A stretch of DNA of 64,000 bases from Hwanghaeella sp964350445 (lineage in GTDB: Bacteria; Pseudomonadota; Alphaproteobacteria; UBA8366; Aestuariispiraceae), in assembly GCA_964350445.1 (NCBI GenBank), contig CAYGKA010000023.1, positions 4,350 through 68,349 of the forward strand, given 5' to 3'. This document shows, in pieces, positions 44,864 through 54,219 of the stretch (the stretch's first letter is position 1; every line of letters begins with the position of its first letter). The notes below the pieces were generated by a model that was not told the origin of the DNA, made no database searches, and saw only the letters and a list, made by a program, of their open reading frames with translations. The position numbers and the translations under genes were made by a program.

Positions 44864-46318
44864 TCAGGAGTTTAGCCCACGGACCACAGGGATATCTAGT
44901 TCGCGGATCTTCTTGCGCAACGTATTGCGGTTGAGGCCGAGAAGGTCCGCCGCTTTCACCTGATTGCCATTCGTCGCGGCGAGCGTGAGCGAGATCAGTG
45001 GGCGTTCCACCTCCCGCAGAACACGGTTGTAAAGGCCCTGCGATGGCAAGGCGTCGCCGTGCGAATCGAAATACCGCCGCAACTGCCGTTCCACGGTTTC
45101 CGAAAGGCTTTCGGCCCGGTCGCCGTCCATATTATGCGCCGCGGCGACCGGCGCGTCGGCCAGTTCGGCTTCGACATCCGCCGCTTCGATGGCGTCCTGG
45201 GCATACAGCGCCGTCAGCCGGCGGATTAGGTTTTCCAACTCGCGCACGTTGCCGGGCCAGGAATATCGTTGCAGCACGCCCATGGCGGAGGCGGTGAGGC
45301 TTTTGGACTCCAAGCCTTCGTCGGCCATGATTTTTAGAAAATGCGAGACCAGATCGGGAATGTCCTCGCGCCGTTCGCGCAACGGCGGCAGGCGGATCGG
45401 AACGACGTTCAGCCGGTAGTACAGGTCCTCACGGAACAATCCTTGGGCCGCCAATTGCCGCAAATCGCGGTGGGTGGCGCTGATGATGCGGACATCGGTG
45501 CGGATCGGCGTCCGACCGCCGACCGTCGTGTATTCGCCTTCCTGGAGGACGCGCAGCAGCCGGGTTTGGGCCTCCAAGGGCATGTCGCCGATCTCGTCCA
45601 GGAACAGCGTGCCGCCCTGGGCTTGTTCAAAGCGCCCGGCATATCGCGTCGCGGCCCCGGTAAAAGCGCCCTTTTCGTGCCCGAACAACTCGCTTTCGAT
45701 GAGGTCGCGGGGAATGGCCGCCATGTTGATCGCCACGAAGGGGCCGCTGCGGCGTTTGCTGAATTCGTGCAGCGCCCGGGCCACCAGCTCCTTGCCCGTT
45801 CCGGACTCGCCCGAGATCAGCACCGACAGATCGGTCGCCGTCAGCCGCGCGATTGCCCGGTAGACGGTCTGCATCGCCTGGGAACGCCCTATCAGCGGCA
45901 GTTTTTCATCGGATTCGGGCGCGGCGCCGGACCGTTCGGCCCGCGACCGGCCGGCGGTCAGCGCACGGTCGACCACGTCCAGCAGTTCCGGCAAGTCGAA
46001 AGGCTTCGGAAGGTACTCGAACGCACCCCGTTCCGCGGCCTTTACCGCCGTCAGCAGCGTGTTCTGGGCGCTCATGACTATGACGCGCAAGTCGTCGCGG
46101 CGCTTGCGGATTTGCGGCAGCAGATCCAAGCCGTTGCCGTCCGGCATGGCGACATCGGTAATGACGAGGTCCCCGTCCCCGTCGCTGACCCAGCGCCACA
46201 GAGTCGCCGTGTTACCGGTCGTGCGCACGTCGTAGCCCTTGCGGGTCAAGGCTTGGGTCAGAACCGTGCGGATGGCGCTGTCGTCATCCGCAACCAGGAT
46301 AGTCGCCGGTGTGGTCAT
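44864..46318 (-). CDS. ntrC: Nitrogen regulation response regulator NtrC
   Basis: A 484-residue sigma54-dependent activator. Receiver Asp55 (VITDVAMPDGNGLDLL) is the phosphorylation site. The AAA+ domain contains Walker A GESGTGKE (170-177), the sigma54-contact motif GAFTGA (217-222) and Walker B LFLDEIGDMP. The C-terminal Fis HTH is NQVKAADLLGLNRNTLRKKI. It starts 6 bases after the ntrB stop in a dusB-ntrB-ntrC operon. It would activate glnA and ammonium assimilation genes under nitrogen limitation. Confidence 0.97.
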   Translation of the reverse strand: MTTPATILVADDDSAIRTVLTQALTRKGYDVRTTGNTATLWRWVSDGDGDLVITDVAMPDGNGLDLLPQIRKRRDDLRVIVMSAQNTLLTAVKAAERGAFEYLPKPFDLPELLDVVDRALTAGRSRAERSGAAPESDEKLPLIGRSQAMQTVYRAIARLTATDLSVLISGESGTGKELVARALHEFSKRRSGPFVAINMAAIPRDLIESELFGHEKGAFTGAATRYAGRFEQAQGGTLFLDEIGDMPLEAQTRLLRVLQEGEYTTVGGRTPIRTDVRIISATHRDLRQLAAQGLFREDLYYRLNVVPIRLPPLRERREDIPDLVSHFLKIMADEGLESKSLTASAMGVLQRYSWPGNVRELENLIRRLTALYAQDAIEAADVEAELADAPVAAAHNMDGDRAESLSETVERQLRRYFDSHGDALPSQGLYNRVLREVERPLISLTLAATNGNQVKAADLLGLNRNTLRKKIRELDIPVVRGLNS

Positions 46319-46324
46319 GGTCCG

Positions 46325-47443
46325 TCAGTCCCCGCGTACCAAAGGAAGCATGACGTTGAAGCTGGTCCGCCGTGGCTTGCTCTCAACGTCGATTATGCCG
46401 CCATGGTCGCCGACGAGTTTCGCCGTCAGCGCCAGGCCGAGCCCGCTGCCGTTGCGTTTCGTGGTGATGAACGGGTCGAACAGATGAGGGCGCAGATCTT
46501 CCGGCACGCCGACGCCGTTGTCCCGGACGCTGACCATCATCGGCAGATACATCCGGCTCTCGGACCCTGGAATGGCCAATCGCACGCCATGCCGAAAGGC
46601 GGTGACGACAGTGACCTCCCCATCGTTCCGGCCTTCGACGGCCTCGACCGCGTTCTTCACAAGATTCAGGAAGACCTGAACCAGTTGATCGTGGTTCCCA
46701 TAGACCGACGGCAGCGACGGATCGTAATCGGTCGTGAACCTAACGTCCCGGCCGAAACCCGCTTTCGCGACTTCAAGGACCTGGTCCAGCACCTCGTGAA
46801 TATTCACATTGTGGCGATCGAGAACCGGTCCCTCGGTGAATACTTCGAAACGGTCGACCAGTTTCACGATCCGGTCTGTTTCGCGGATGATCAATTGCGT
46901 GAGCGACCGATCGTCCGGTCCAACGACTGTGTCCAGCAATTGCGCCGCGCCACGGATGCCCGACAGCGGGTTCTTCACTTCATGCCCCAACATGGCGGAC
47001 AAAGCGCTGATCGACCGCGCAGCCCCCTTCTGCGTGATGGTGTCGTCGATCTTGTTCGCGATCCGGTCCGCCTTGAACACCAGAACGATTTCGTCCGCGC
47101 TGTCCCCCAGCGGCGCCGCATCGACGCTGAGCAGATGGGAACCGATACGCGGTGTGAAAACGTGAATGCCGTATTCGGTCATGCTGCTTTGCTGACGCCG
47201 GACCTTTTGCACCAGTGCGAGGATCGGCGAGTCATGCGGGAACAGGTCCTGGAGGTTGGCGCCGAGCAATGTCGCCTCGCTGCCCTGGAAGAACTGTTCG
47301 GCGGCCGCGTTCAGGAAGATCAGGTCATCCGACCGTTGCACGACGATGACCGGGTCCGGCAAGGCATAAAGAATGGAGTCGCCCGAGACGGTCTTGGCGC
47401 TGAGGCGCGTCAACTTGGCGAGTTTTTCGACAACCGTATTCAT
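46325..47443 (-). CDS. ntrB: Nitrogen regulation sensor kinase NtrB (GlnL)
   Basis: A 372-residue soluble kinase that phosphorylates NtrC under control of PII. A PAS domain (about 20-125) contains ALPDPVIVVQRSDDLIFLN. The HisKA box LSAMLGHEVKNPLSGIRGAA has phosphoacceptor His154. The ATPase domain carries FLNLVKNAVEAVEG, VRDNGVGVPEDL and GSGLGLALTAKL. ATG at 47443 overlaps the dusB stop (ATGA), so translation is coupled; longer in-frame starts lie inside dusB. Confidence 0.96.
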   Translation of the reverse strand: MNTVVEKLAKLTRLSAKTVSGDSILYALPDPVIVVQRSDDLIFLNAAAEQFFQGSEATLLGANLQDLFPHDSPILALVQKVRRQQSSMTEYGIHVFTPRIGSHLLSVDAAPLGDSADEIVLVFKADRIANKIDDTITQKGAARSISALSAMLGHEVKNPLSGIRGAAQLLDTVVGPDDRSLTQLIIRETDRIVKLVDRFEVFTEGPVLDRHNVNIHEVLDQVLEVAKAGFGRDVRFTTDYDPSLPSVYGNHDQLVQVFLNLVKNAVEAVEGRNDGEVTVVTAFRHGVRLAIPGSESRMYLPMMVSVRDNGVGVPEDLRPHLFDPFITTKRNGSGLGLALTAKLVGDHGGIIDVESKPRRTSFNVMLPLVRGD

Positions 47444-48465
47444 GCGGCGAGATCCTGCGATGTTGCTGCGGTGGCGTTCGTGTCCTGGTCCGCCGTCCGG
47501 AAAAGTTCTGATACGAGGGTATGAACCGCCGCCGGGTCTTCGGCCTTCATCATGGCGTCGCGGAACCGGGCCGCGTTCCGAAACCCGGCCGCGTACCACC
47601 CAAGATGTTTGCGTGCCATGCGTATGCCCCGGTCCATCCCGTGGTGGTCCAGCATCGCGTCGTAATGCTCATGAACCAGGTCTTCCCGCGCCTGCAGCGA
47701 CGGTACTTCAGCCGGTTGGCCGGTGCGGAACGCGCGCGCGATCAACCCGGGCTGCCAGGGCCTGCCATAGGCACCGCGGCCGATCATGACACCGTCTGCG
47801 CCGGACTTTTCCAGCGCGGTGACGGCGTCCGCATGGGTGACGATGTCGCCGTTGACGATGAGGGGAACGGAGACCGCGTCGCGCACCGCGCGAATAAAGG
47901 ACCAGTCTGCCGAACCTTGGTATTTTTGCGCCCGCGTGCGGCCGTGAACCGTGATCATGCGGATGCCGATCTTCTCCGCCAGCGCGGCGAATTCGGGCGC
48001 ATTGCGGTTTTCCTCGTCCCAACCTGTCCGCATCTTGGCGGTTACGGGCAGGTCGACGGCGGCGACAACAGCCTCCATGATCAGGGCGGCTTGCGGTACA
48101 TCGCGCATCAGCGCGGAACCGCAAAACCGGTTGGTGACCTTCTTGGCCGGGCAACCGAAATTGATGTCGATGATATCCGCGCCCAAATCGGCCGCGAACC
48201 GGGCGGTGTCGGCCATGGCGGCAGGGTCGAACCCAGCGATTTGAACCGACTGGACCTCGCCTTGTTCCGTGCGCATCAAGCGTTTGTAGGTACCTTCGGT
48301 GTGGCGGAGGGCTTCATTGCTGGCGACCATTTCGGACACGACCAATCCCGCGCCCAAACGGCGCGCAAGGCGCCGGAACGGAAGGTCCGTGACGCCGGAC
48401 ATGGGCGCCAGGATGACCGGTTCCTGTATCGTCACCGGCCCCAGATCAATCGGGGATAATGGCAC
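47440..48465 (-). CDS. dusB: tRNA-dihydrouridine synthase DusB (NifR3)
   Basis: A 341-residue flavoenzyme that reduces uridines in tRNA. Family motifs are PVILAPMSGVTDLPFRRL, IDINFGCPAKKVTNRFCGSAL with the catalytic Cys in FGCPAKK, and TVHGRTRAQKYQGSADW. The FMN phosphate site is GADGVMIGRGAYGRPW. It is first in the dusB-ntrBC operon (historically nifR3-ntrB-ntrC), as in many alphaproteobacteria. Confidence 0.97.
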   Translation of the reverse strand: MPLSPIDLGPVTIQEPVILAPMSGVTDLPFRRLARRLGAGLVVSEMVASNEALRHTEGTYKRLMRTEQGEVQSVQIAGFDPAAMADTARFAADLGADIIDINFGCPAKKVTNRFCGSALMRDVPQAALIMEAVVAAVDLPVTAKMRTGWDEENRNAPEFAALAEKIGIRMITVHGRTRAQKYQGSADWSFIRAVRDAVSVPLIVNGDIVTHADAVTALEKSGADGVMIGRGAYGRPWQPGLIARAFRTGQPAEVPSLQAREDLVHEHYDAMLDHHGMDRGIRMARKHLGWYAAGFRNAARFRDAMMKAEDPAAVHTLVSELFRTADQDTNATAATSQDLAA

Positions 48466-48616
48466 TCGCCCAACCTCGCTACGCTGACGTTATTGCCTTT
48501 TCTTCGATCAGCGGCGCAGCATTGCCTAAAAATTGGGCAGAATGCAACTGCTACTTTGATATGATGTGGTTTCCGTCCGTGGATACCGCCCGCCTCTGAA
48601 AATGAAACCGGGACTC

Positions 48617-49435
48617 TCAGCCGGCCAGAATATCCGTGATGAACTTCACGCCCGGATAACCAAGAGCAAGAAGCAGTTGAACCACCAGCACGACCTGAAC
48701 GGCGCGGCGGCCCCGCCAGCCGAGCCATCGATGCGCGGAAAGCAGGAACAGGACCAGGAAGAACGCGATCAGCGTCAGCAGGCTCTTGTGATCGACCGGC
48801 AGGAAGGTGCCGTGGTTTTCATAGGATGTCGCCATGCCGGTGGCCACGACGGCCGCCAGAAACACGGCGCAGCCTTGAAGCAGCCGGAACTGAACCGCTT
48901 CCGCTTCCAACATCGGCGGAAGGCTCGACACGAACGGCGATTGACGCCGGTTTTTCAGCATCCAATCACGGATCCAAACCGCGACGCCCGCGATGGCGGC
49001 CAAAGTCGCCAGCGCGAAGGCGGTCACTGCGATGATGATATGAAGCCAGAACCACCAATCGCCCGATGCGACTCGCTCCACCTTGTCCCACCCGACCGAG
49101 CCGAAAAGCAGCGACAGGATACCGAGCGGCACGCAATACAGCAGAACCAGCGGTCCAAGCGCCGCGACGGTGCGCGAAATGGCCGACAGGGTGAGAAACG
49201 AAAACAGCGTCACCGTGATGATCACATCCAGCGAGGCGGCGAAATCGAAGGCCCAGCCCCGTCCCATGCGAATGTATAGCCATCCCGCCATGCAGATCGC
49301 GGCGGCCGCGGCCAGCAACCAGAATATCGGCGTGCCCGTGCGTCCGCGCACCGTCGCCGCGCCGACGGGCAAGAGGCTTGCGATCGCTGCCAGATGAAGC
49401 CAGAAGGGTGGGATTGCGAGCATGATGCTAGGCAT
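48617..49435 (-). CDS. CcsA-like cytochrome c assembly family membrane protein (YpjD type)
   Basis: A 272-residue protein with about eight hydrophobic helices. The WWFWLHIIIAVTAFALATLA segment and PVDHKSLLTLIAFFLVLFLL with its His carry the conserved histidines of the CcsA/CcmC-like heme-handling fold. Single-domain relatives such as YpjD/CorE occur outside ccm operons and have uncertain function. ATG at 49435 has GAAGGG at good spacing. It is divergent from ispDF and precedes dusB by 151 bases; that gap shows no other gene. Confidence 0.82.
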   Translation of the reverse strand: MPSIMLAIPPFWLHLAAIASLLPVGAATVRGRTGTPIFWLLAAAAAICMAGWLYIRMGRGWAFDFAASLDVIITVTLFSFLTLSAISRTVAALGPLVLLYCVPLGILSLLFGSVGWDKVERVASGDWWFWLHIIIAVTAFALATLAAIAGVAVWIRDWMLKNRRQSPFVSSLPPMLEAEAVQFRLLQGCAVFLAAVVATGMATSYENHGTFLPVDHKSLLTLIAFFLVLFLLSAHRWLGWRGRRAVQVVLVVQLLLALGYPGVKFITDILAG

Positions 49436-49534
49436 ATAGCACCCTTCTCGGCCCTCTGCCATTGGCTAGGTACAGGCCGGCGGCGGGCCTGACAGAATGA
49501 CGCAGAGACATGAAAAGATGAGGAAAGCGCCCCA

Positions 49535-50740
49535 ATGCCAGCCGGCACGGATACGGGAGTGACCCTACCGACAGATCCACCACCGACGGTGGCCTGCCTT
49601 GTGGTGGCGGCAGGCCGCGGTCTGCGCGCAGGCGGTGGGTTGCCGAAGCAGTTTCGCGCGATTGCGGGTGTGCCCATGCTGGCGCGCACTTTGCGGGCCA
49701 TGGCGGCCATGCCCAGCGTTCATCGCGTCGTGCCGGTCATCGGCCAAGGCGACATGCAGGATTACCAAGCCCTGATCGGCGCAATCCCCGGCGTCGAGTA
49801 CCCCGTTTTCGGCGGTGCGACGCGTCAGGATTCAGTCCGCAACGGTTTGGAGGCGCTGACCGCCGGCGGCCCGCCCGATCTGGTGCTCGTCCATGACGGC
49901 GCCCGTCCCTTCGCCGCCGCGGACATGGTCGACCGCGTGCTCGTCGCCCTGAAGGACGGGGCCTTGGCCGTGATCCCGGTTGCGGCGGTTACGGATACGG
50001 TGAAACGTATCGGCGAAGACGGGGTTACGGTGCTGGAAACCATTGACCGCGCGCACCTTCGCCGGGTTCAAACCCCGCAAGGTTTCCAATTTGAAGCCTT
50101 GTTCGACGCCCACAAGGCGGCTGCCGGGGCCGAGATGACGGACGACGCGGCGGTCATGGAGCGGGCGGGTATCGCGGTGGTCGCGGTCGATGGGGACGCC
50201 GCGAACATCAAGATCACGACAGCGGAAGATTTCGAGGAAGCGGAACGCAGAATGGCCGGAAACCTGACAGTGCGAACCGGAATGGGGTTCGACGTGCACC
50301 GGTTCGAACCCGGCGACACGGTGACCCTCTGTGGTATCCGCATTCCCCATACTGCACGGCTTGCGGGGCATTCGGATGCGGATGTCGGCCTGCACGCCCT
50401 GACGGACGCCATCCTGGGCACCATCGGCGCGGGCGATATCGGCGACCATTTCCCGCCCAGCGACCCGCAGTGGAAGGGCGCGCCGTCCGACAGGTTCCTG
50501 AGCCATGCCGCCGATCTGGTGCGCGCACGCGGCGGTTCGATCGACCATGTGGACGTCACCCTGATCTGTGAGCGCCCAAAGATCGGCCCTCATAAACAAG
50601 CGATGCGCGAGGCGATCGCCGGTATCCTCAAAATCGACATCGACCGCATCAGCGTGAAAGCCACGACGACCGAGAAACTGGGCTTCACGGGCCGGGGCGA
50701 GGGAATCGCCGCGCAAGCCGTGGCCACGGTCCGCGTGTAG
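49535..50740 (+). CDS. ispDF: Bifunctional IspD/IspF enzyme of the MEP isoprenoid pathway
   Basis: A 401-residue fusion of 2-C-methyl-D-erythritol 4-phosphate cytidylyltransferase and 2,4-cyclodiphosphate synthase. The IspD half (about 15-240) has VVAAGRGLRAGGGLPKQF and VHDGARPF. The IspF half (about 247-401) has GMGFDVHRFEPGD with metal ligands Asp and His, plus LAGHSDADVGLHALTDAILG and a C-terminal GFTGRGEGIAAQA. The fusion is typical of alphaproteobacteria and epsilonproteobacteria. pgpA follows after 8 bases. Confidence 0.98.
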   Translation: MPAGTDTGVTLPTDPPPTVACLVVAAGRGLRAGGGLPKQFRAIAGVPMLARTLRAMAAMPSVHRVVPVIGQGDMQDYQALIGAIPGVEYPVFGGATRQDSVRNGLEALTAGGPPDLVLVHDGARPFAAADMVDRVLVALKDGALAVIPVAAVTDTVKRIGEDGVTVLETIDRAHLRRVQTPQGFQFEALFDAHKAAAGAEMTDDAAVMERAGIAVVAVDGDAANIKITTAEDFEEAERRMAGNLTVRTGMGFDVHRFEPGDTVTLCGIRIPHTARLAGHSDADVGLHALTDAILGTIGAGDIGDHFPPSDPQWKGAPSDRFLSHAADLVRARGGSIDHVDVTLICERPKIGPHKQAMREAIAGILKIDIDRISVKATTTEKLGFTGRGEGIAAQAVATVRV

Positions 50741-50748
50741 CAAACAGG

Positions 50749-51249
50749 ATGTCCGCCCGCCCCTCCCTTCGCCATCCGTCGATCCTGCTCGCAACTTGGT
50801 TCGGGGCCGGCTATTTGCGCCCCGCGCCGGGCACGTGGGGCACGGTTGCGGGACTGCCGTTCGCCTGGGTCATTCTGCACTTGACCTCACCGGCTGTGCT
50901 GATCGCCGCCTCCCTGGCGCTTTTCCTCGCCGGAATCTGGGCCGCCAATCGGTTCGATGACCAGACCAAAGGGCATGACGCGAGCGAAATCGTCGTGGAC
51001 GAGGTTGTCGGCATCTGGCTGACGCTGGGTCTCATGGGCGTGATGGAGCCGCTTTCCTGGATCGCATGGAGCGTGGGGTTTGTCCTGTTCCGCCTCTTCG
51101 ATATCGTGAAACCGTTCCCGATCCGTCTGATCGACCGTTCCGTTGGTGGGGGTTTCGGGGTGATGGCCGACGATCTTTTGGCCGGGCTGCTGGCCGGCGC
51201 CGTCGGTATACTCCTCTTCCGGCTTTGGCCGGCGCTTCAGCAGTTCTGA
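50749..51249 (+). CDS. pgpA: Phosphatidylglycerophosphatase A
   Basis: A 166-residue membrane phosphatase making phosphatidylglycerol from its phosphate. The conserved N-terminus WFGAGYLRPAPGTWGTVAGLP, the acidic cluster SEIVVDEVVGIW and the FRLFDIVKPFPIRLIDR segment are the PgpA hallmarks. Four hydrophobic helices are apparent. It sits between ispDF and cinA with short gaps of 8 and 17 bases, so a three-gene operon is likely. Confidence 0.96.
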   Translation: MSARPSLRHPSILLATWFGAGYLRPAPGTWGTVAGLPFAWVILHLTSPAVLIAASLALFLAGIWAANRFDDQTKGHDASEIVVDEVVGIWLTLGLMGVMEPLSWIAWSVGFVLFRLFDIVKPFPIRLIDRSVGGGFGVMADDLLAGLLAGAVGILLFRLWPALQQF

Positions 51250-51266
51250 CCCTCTTGGAGGCACGC

Positions 51267-51767
51267 ATGTTCGACCAGGATCTGACAGACCTCGCCACAC
51301 AAGTCCTGCAGGCCTTCGACAGCCGCGGAAAAACCATGGCTACCGCGGAATCCTGCACCGGCGGTCTGATTACGGGTGTGCTGACTTCCATCGCCGGCTC
51401 GTCCAGCGTGGTGGAGCGCGGGTTCGTCACCTATACGAACGAAGCGAAGATGGAGATGCTGGGCGTGACGCCTGGTCTGTTTCCGGATGTCGGCGCCGTC
51501 AGCAGCGAGGTGGCCCGGGAAATGGCGGCCGGCGCCGTGACGCATTCCCGCGCCGATATCGCCGTTGCGGTGACCGGCGTTGCCGGACCCGGTCAATCCG
51601 AACGGAAACCCGCCGGACTTGTCTATATCGGGACCTGCAAACGCGGCGAAGAGCCCGATGCTTTTGAGTACCATTTCACCGGAGACCGCGACGGCGTTCG
51701 CCGGCAAGCGGTGGTCGAGGCGCTGACATTGGCCATGAAAGTGGTGTCGAAGGCCCCGCCTTCTTAA
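51267..51767 (+). CDS. CinA C-terminal domain protein (nicotinamide-nucleotide amidohydrolase type)
   Basis: A 166-residue protein consisting only of the CinA_C/PncC domain, which in relatives deamidates nicotinamide mononucleotide to nicotinate mononucleotide for NAD salvage. Motifs: TMATAESCTGGLITGVLTS (catalytic Ser), VSYTN-like VTYTNEAKMEMLGV, and VTGVAGPGQSERKPAGLVYI. The start at 51267 has GGAGG upstream; the frame extends into pgpA but should not be used. Its end overlaps the convergent XRE gene by 4 bases. Confidence 0.93.
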   Translation: MFDQDLTDLATQVLQAFDSRGKTMATAESCTGGLITGVLTSIAGSSSVVERGFVTYTNEAKMEMLGVTPGLFPDVGAVSSEVAREMAAGAVTHSRADIAVAVTGVAGPGQSERKPAGLVYIGTCKRGEEPDAFEYHFTGDRDGVRRQAVVEALTLAMKVVSKAPPS

Positions 51768-52480
51768 GCAGGAGCGGCGGCGTATAACGCCATCAAGTCA
51801 CGGAACGGATGCCCTTCCCGGTCCGCATAGCGCGCCAAATGACCGTCCCAATCATTGAACAGTGAAAAGAATGACCGCGGACTGTGAAAGTGCCGGACGG
51901 GATAGGCATGGAGCAATTGGATGGCCTCGTCGAGGCTCAGCGCGGTGGTGTCTTCGGTGATCCGGTCGATGTAGAAAAGGCGGTCCCGCAAACGGATTGT
52001 CGCGGCCAGAAGAATCCCTGCAACTTCAGCCAATCGCGGGCTGGATGCGGTGGTGAAATCCACTTGGTCAAACAGCAGCGACCGGCCGCTGCCGCTGATC
52101 AGGAAACAGACCCTGGCCTGCTGATCGCGCGACTCGCCCATCCCGCCGGAACGGACATAGGCGGTCAACTGTTCAACCTTCATGAGAGATTTCGGCGATA
52201 AACACTCCAAAACACGCTGACTTCCGAAATAGGTGTCCAGCGCATTCGGGCGTGCGTATTTGACCAGCGAAACAGTTTCGTGGACGCCGTCCTCATCCAC
52301 CTCGACGCCGGATGATTTCAACGCCCGCTCTATGGCTTGCAGGGTGCTGCTGCGTGGATCGCCTACCCCGCGTTCGATGTTGTTTAGTGTTGCAAGGGAG
52401 ACACCCGCCGCTTTCGCCAATTCGCTTTGCTTGACGTTCAGCAGCGCCCTGCCGGCGCGTATCTGGGCAGCGGTGATCAT
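51764..52480 (-). CDS. XRE-family HTH regulator with uncharacterised C-terminal domain
   Basis: A 238-residue protein. Residues 1-60 form an XRE helix-turn-helix (MITAAQIRAGRALL, KQSELAKAAGVSLATLNNIE). The remaining 175 residues include VCFLISGSGRSLLFDQVDF and RDRLFYIDRITEDTTALSLD, and ten or more aromatic residues near the end (HFHSPRSFFSLFNDWDGHLARY). I recognise no family for this part; it may bind a ligand. ATG at 52480 is chosen as the usual XRE start. It is divergent from nothing on the plus strand; coq10-like gene lies 220 bases upstream on the same strand. Confidence 0.8.
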   Translation of the reverse strand: MITAAQIRAGRALLNVKQSELAKAAGVSLATLNNIERGVGDPRSSTLQAIERALKSSGVEVDEDGVHETVSLVKYARPNALDTYFGSQRVLECLSPKSLMKVEQLTAYVRSGGMGESRDQQARVCFLISGSGRSLLFDQVDFTTASSPRLAEVAGILLAATIRLRDRLFYIDRITEDTTALSLDEAIQLLHAYPVRHFHSPRSFFSLFNDWDGHLARYADREGHPFRDLMALYAAAPA

Positions 52481-52699
52481 TGTCGGTCCGATACGGTCGC
52501 AATTGGGCGACTGCCTCAATTCGGTCCTGCATAGCAAATTCTAGGTATCAGACCTAGTCTTTTAGGTGTTTGGCGTGATTGTTTCGATGTCGTAATCGAT
52601 GCGTTGTATCTGTGGAAATTGTATACACCAGATATGGGGTGGAGCCTTGGGACGGACTGACCCATCCGATCGCCAAACTGCAAATGAAGTTTTCGACGA

Positions 52700-53149
52700 T
52701 CAAGGATTGGACGCGGTATCTCCATAGAGCGCGTCCGCGCGATGTTCGAACGCGGCGACCATTTTCCGCACTGCTTCGGTGAACACCATTCCGATCAGTT
52801 TGTCGAGAATCCGGGACCGGAACTCGAACTCGACGAAAAAATCGACGATGCAGCCCTCATTTGCCGGTTCGAATTTCCAGTGATTCTTCAGATATTTGAA
52901 CGGACCTTTTTCATACGTGACGGTAATTTCCAAGTTGTCCCTATCCAATTGAACCCGACTGGTAAACCGTTCCGTTATGCCTTTGAAACCGATGACCAAA
53001 TCGGCCACCAGCAGCTCTTCGGATCGCTGACGGACACGGACCCCCGTGCACCACGGCAGGAATTCAGGATACCGGTCGACATCGGCGACCAAGTCGAACA
53101 ATTGCTCGGGCGTGTGGCTGAGAGGACGGCGTTCTGCGTGACGGGGCAT
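52700..53149 (-). CDS. Coq10/RatA-like START-domain ubiquinone-binding protein
   Basis: A 149-residue polyketide-cyclase/START-fold protein. The signature LFDLVADVDRYPEFLPWCTGVRV and the C-terminal FVEFEFRSRILDKLIGMVF are typical of the Coq10/RatA family. In alphaproteobacteria and mitochondria these bind ubiquinone and support respiration; the E. coli relative RatA was linked to ribosome association. Its place right after lipA and the pyruvate dehydrogenase genes favours the quinone role, but this is inference. Confidence 0.92.
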   Translation of the reverse strand: MPRHAERRPLSHTPEQLFDLVADVDRYPEFLPWCTGVRVRQRSEELLVADLVIGFKGITERFTSRVQLDRDNLEITVTYEKGPFKYLKNHWKFEPANEGCIVDFFVEFEFRSRILDKLIGMVFTEAVRKMVAAFEHRADALYGDTASNP

Positions 53150-53202
53150 GACAAAGCCGTTCTAAAGCGAGTCGCTTGCGGGAAAAGAAAGAATTGAACC
53201 CG

Positions 53203-54153
53203 CTACTCGGCGGCGGCCAATTTAGCCTGCCGGGCGGCCCGAAGGTTCTGGAAATCATCCCCGGCATGATAGGAAGACCGGGTCAGCGGTGAACTGGATA
53301 CCAGAAGGAATCCCTTCCCGCGGGCCATCTTCGCATAGCCTTCGAATTCCTCCGGCGTCACGAAACGATCGATTGGCGCGTGCTTGGGCGTTGGTTGCAA
53401 GTATTGCCCGATCGTCAGGAAATCCACATCGGCCGCGCGCAGGTCGTCCATAACCTGACCGACCTCTTCCCTAGTTTCGCCCAATCCGACCATGATGCCG
53501 GATTTGGTGAACATCGCGGGATCTATTTCCTTCACCTCCTGCAGCAGGGAAAGCGAGGTGAAATACCGCGCGCCCGGCCGGATCGTCGGATAGAGGCGCG
53601 GCACCGTCTCCAGGTTATGATTGAAGACATCGGGTCTGGCTGCGACGACCGTCCCCAGCACGCCCTTCTTTCCCTTGAAGTCGGGCGTGAGGATTTCAAC
53701 CGTCGTTCCGGGCGTTTTCTCATGGATTGCCGTGATCACCTGGGCGAAATGATTCGCCCCGCCGTCTCCAAGATCATCCCGGTCAACGGAGGTAATGACG
53801 ACATGCTCCAGGCCGAGTTCGGCCACGGCGGCGGCCACGTTGAACGGTTCCAGCGGGTCCAGCGCGTTCGGCTTTCCGGTCGTGACGTTGCAGAAGGCGC
53901 AGGCCCGGGTACAGATTCCGCCCATGATCATCATCGTGGCGTGTTTCTTGGACCAGCATTCGCCGATATTTGGGCAGGCCGCCTCCTCGCACACGGTGTG
54001 CAGATTCTTGCTGCGGACGATTTCCCGCGTCTCGCGATAGACGGAGCTGGTCGGGGCCTTCACGCGAATCCAGGCGGGTTTGCGCTGAATCGGACTGTCG
54101 GGCCGATTGCGCTTTTCCGGGTGTCGGTGCTTGGGTTCCAGCGACTTATCCAT
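53203..54153 (-). CDS. lipA: Lipoyl synthase
   Basis: A 316-residue radical-SAM enzyme that inserts two sulfurs into octanoyl-lysine. The radical-SAM cluster motif is GGICTRACAFCNV (CxxxCxxC). The auxiliary cluster is CEEAACPNIGECW. The N-terminus carries KHRHPEKRNRPDSP, and the C-terminus has SSPLTRSSYHAG with the conserved RSSY motif. It lies in the same cluster as the lipoylated pyruvate dehydrogenase subunits it modifies. Confidence 0.98.
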   Translation of the reverse strand: MDKSLEPKHRHPEKRNRPDSPIQRKPAWIRVKAPTSSVYRETREIVRSKNLHTVCEEAACPNIGECWSKKHATMMIMGGICTRACAFCNVTTGKPNALDPLEPFNVAAAVAELGLEHVVITSVDRDDLGDGGANHFAQVITAIHEKTPGTTVEILTPDFKGKKGVLGTVVAARPDVFNHNLETVPRLYPTIRPGARYFTSLSLLQEVKEIDPAMFTKSGIMVGLGETREEVGQVMDDLRAADVDFLTIGQYLQPTPKHAPIDRFVTPEEFEGYAKMARGKGFLLVSSSPLTRSSYHAGDDFQNLRAARQAKLAAAE

Positions 54154-54194
54154 GACAACTGCTACTTTCGGTGCGGATCGGATCCGCGTGGCGG

Positions 54195-54219
54195 CTTGAT
54201 ATCAAGAACGGTTCTTGAT
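54195..54219. repeat. Nested palindromes at the end of the small gene before lipA
   Basis: CTTGATATCAAG (54195-54206) is a perfect 12-base palindrome. It overlaps ATCAAGAAC-G-GTTCTTGAT (54201-54219), a 19-base inverted repeat with one central base. Together they span the stop codon of the 54202-54459 gene and lie about 45 bases before lipA. They could be a factor-independent stem or an operator. No T run follows. Confidence 0.4.

Noticed and set aside
45341..47524. Long plus-strand frame (727 codons) antisense to ntrC and ntrB
   Set aside because: Same reason: shadow of GC-rich coding sequence, Arg/Gln-rich and without motifs; ntrB and ntrC on the minus strand are unmistakable.
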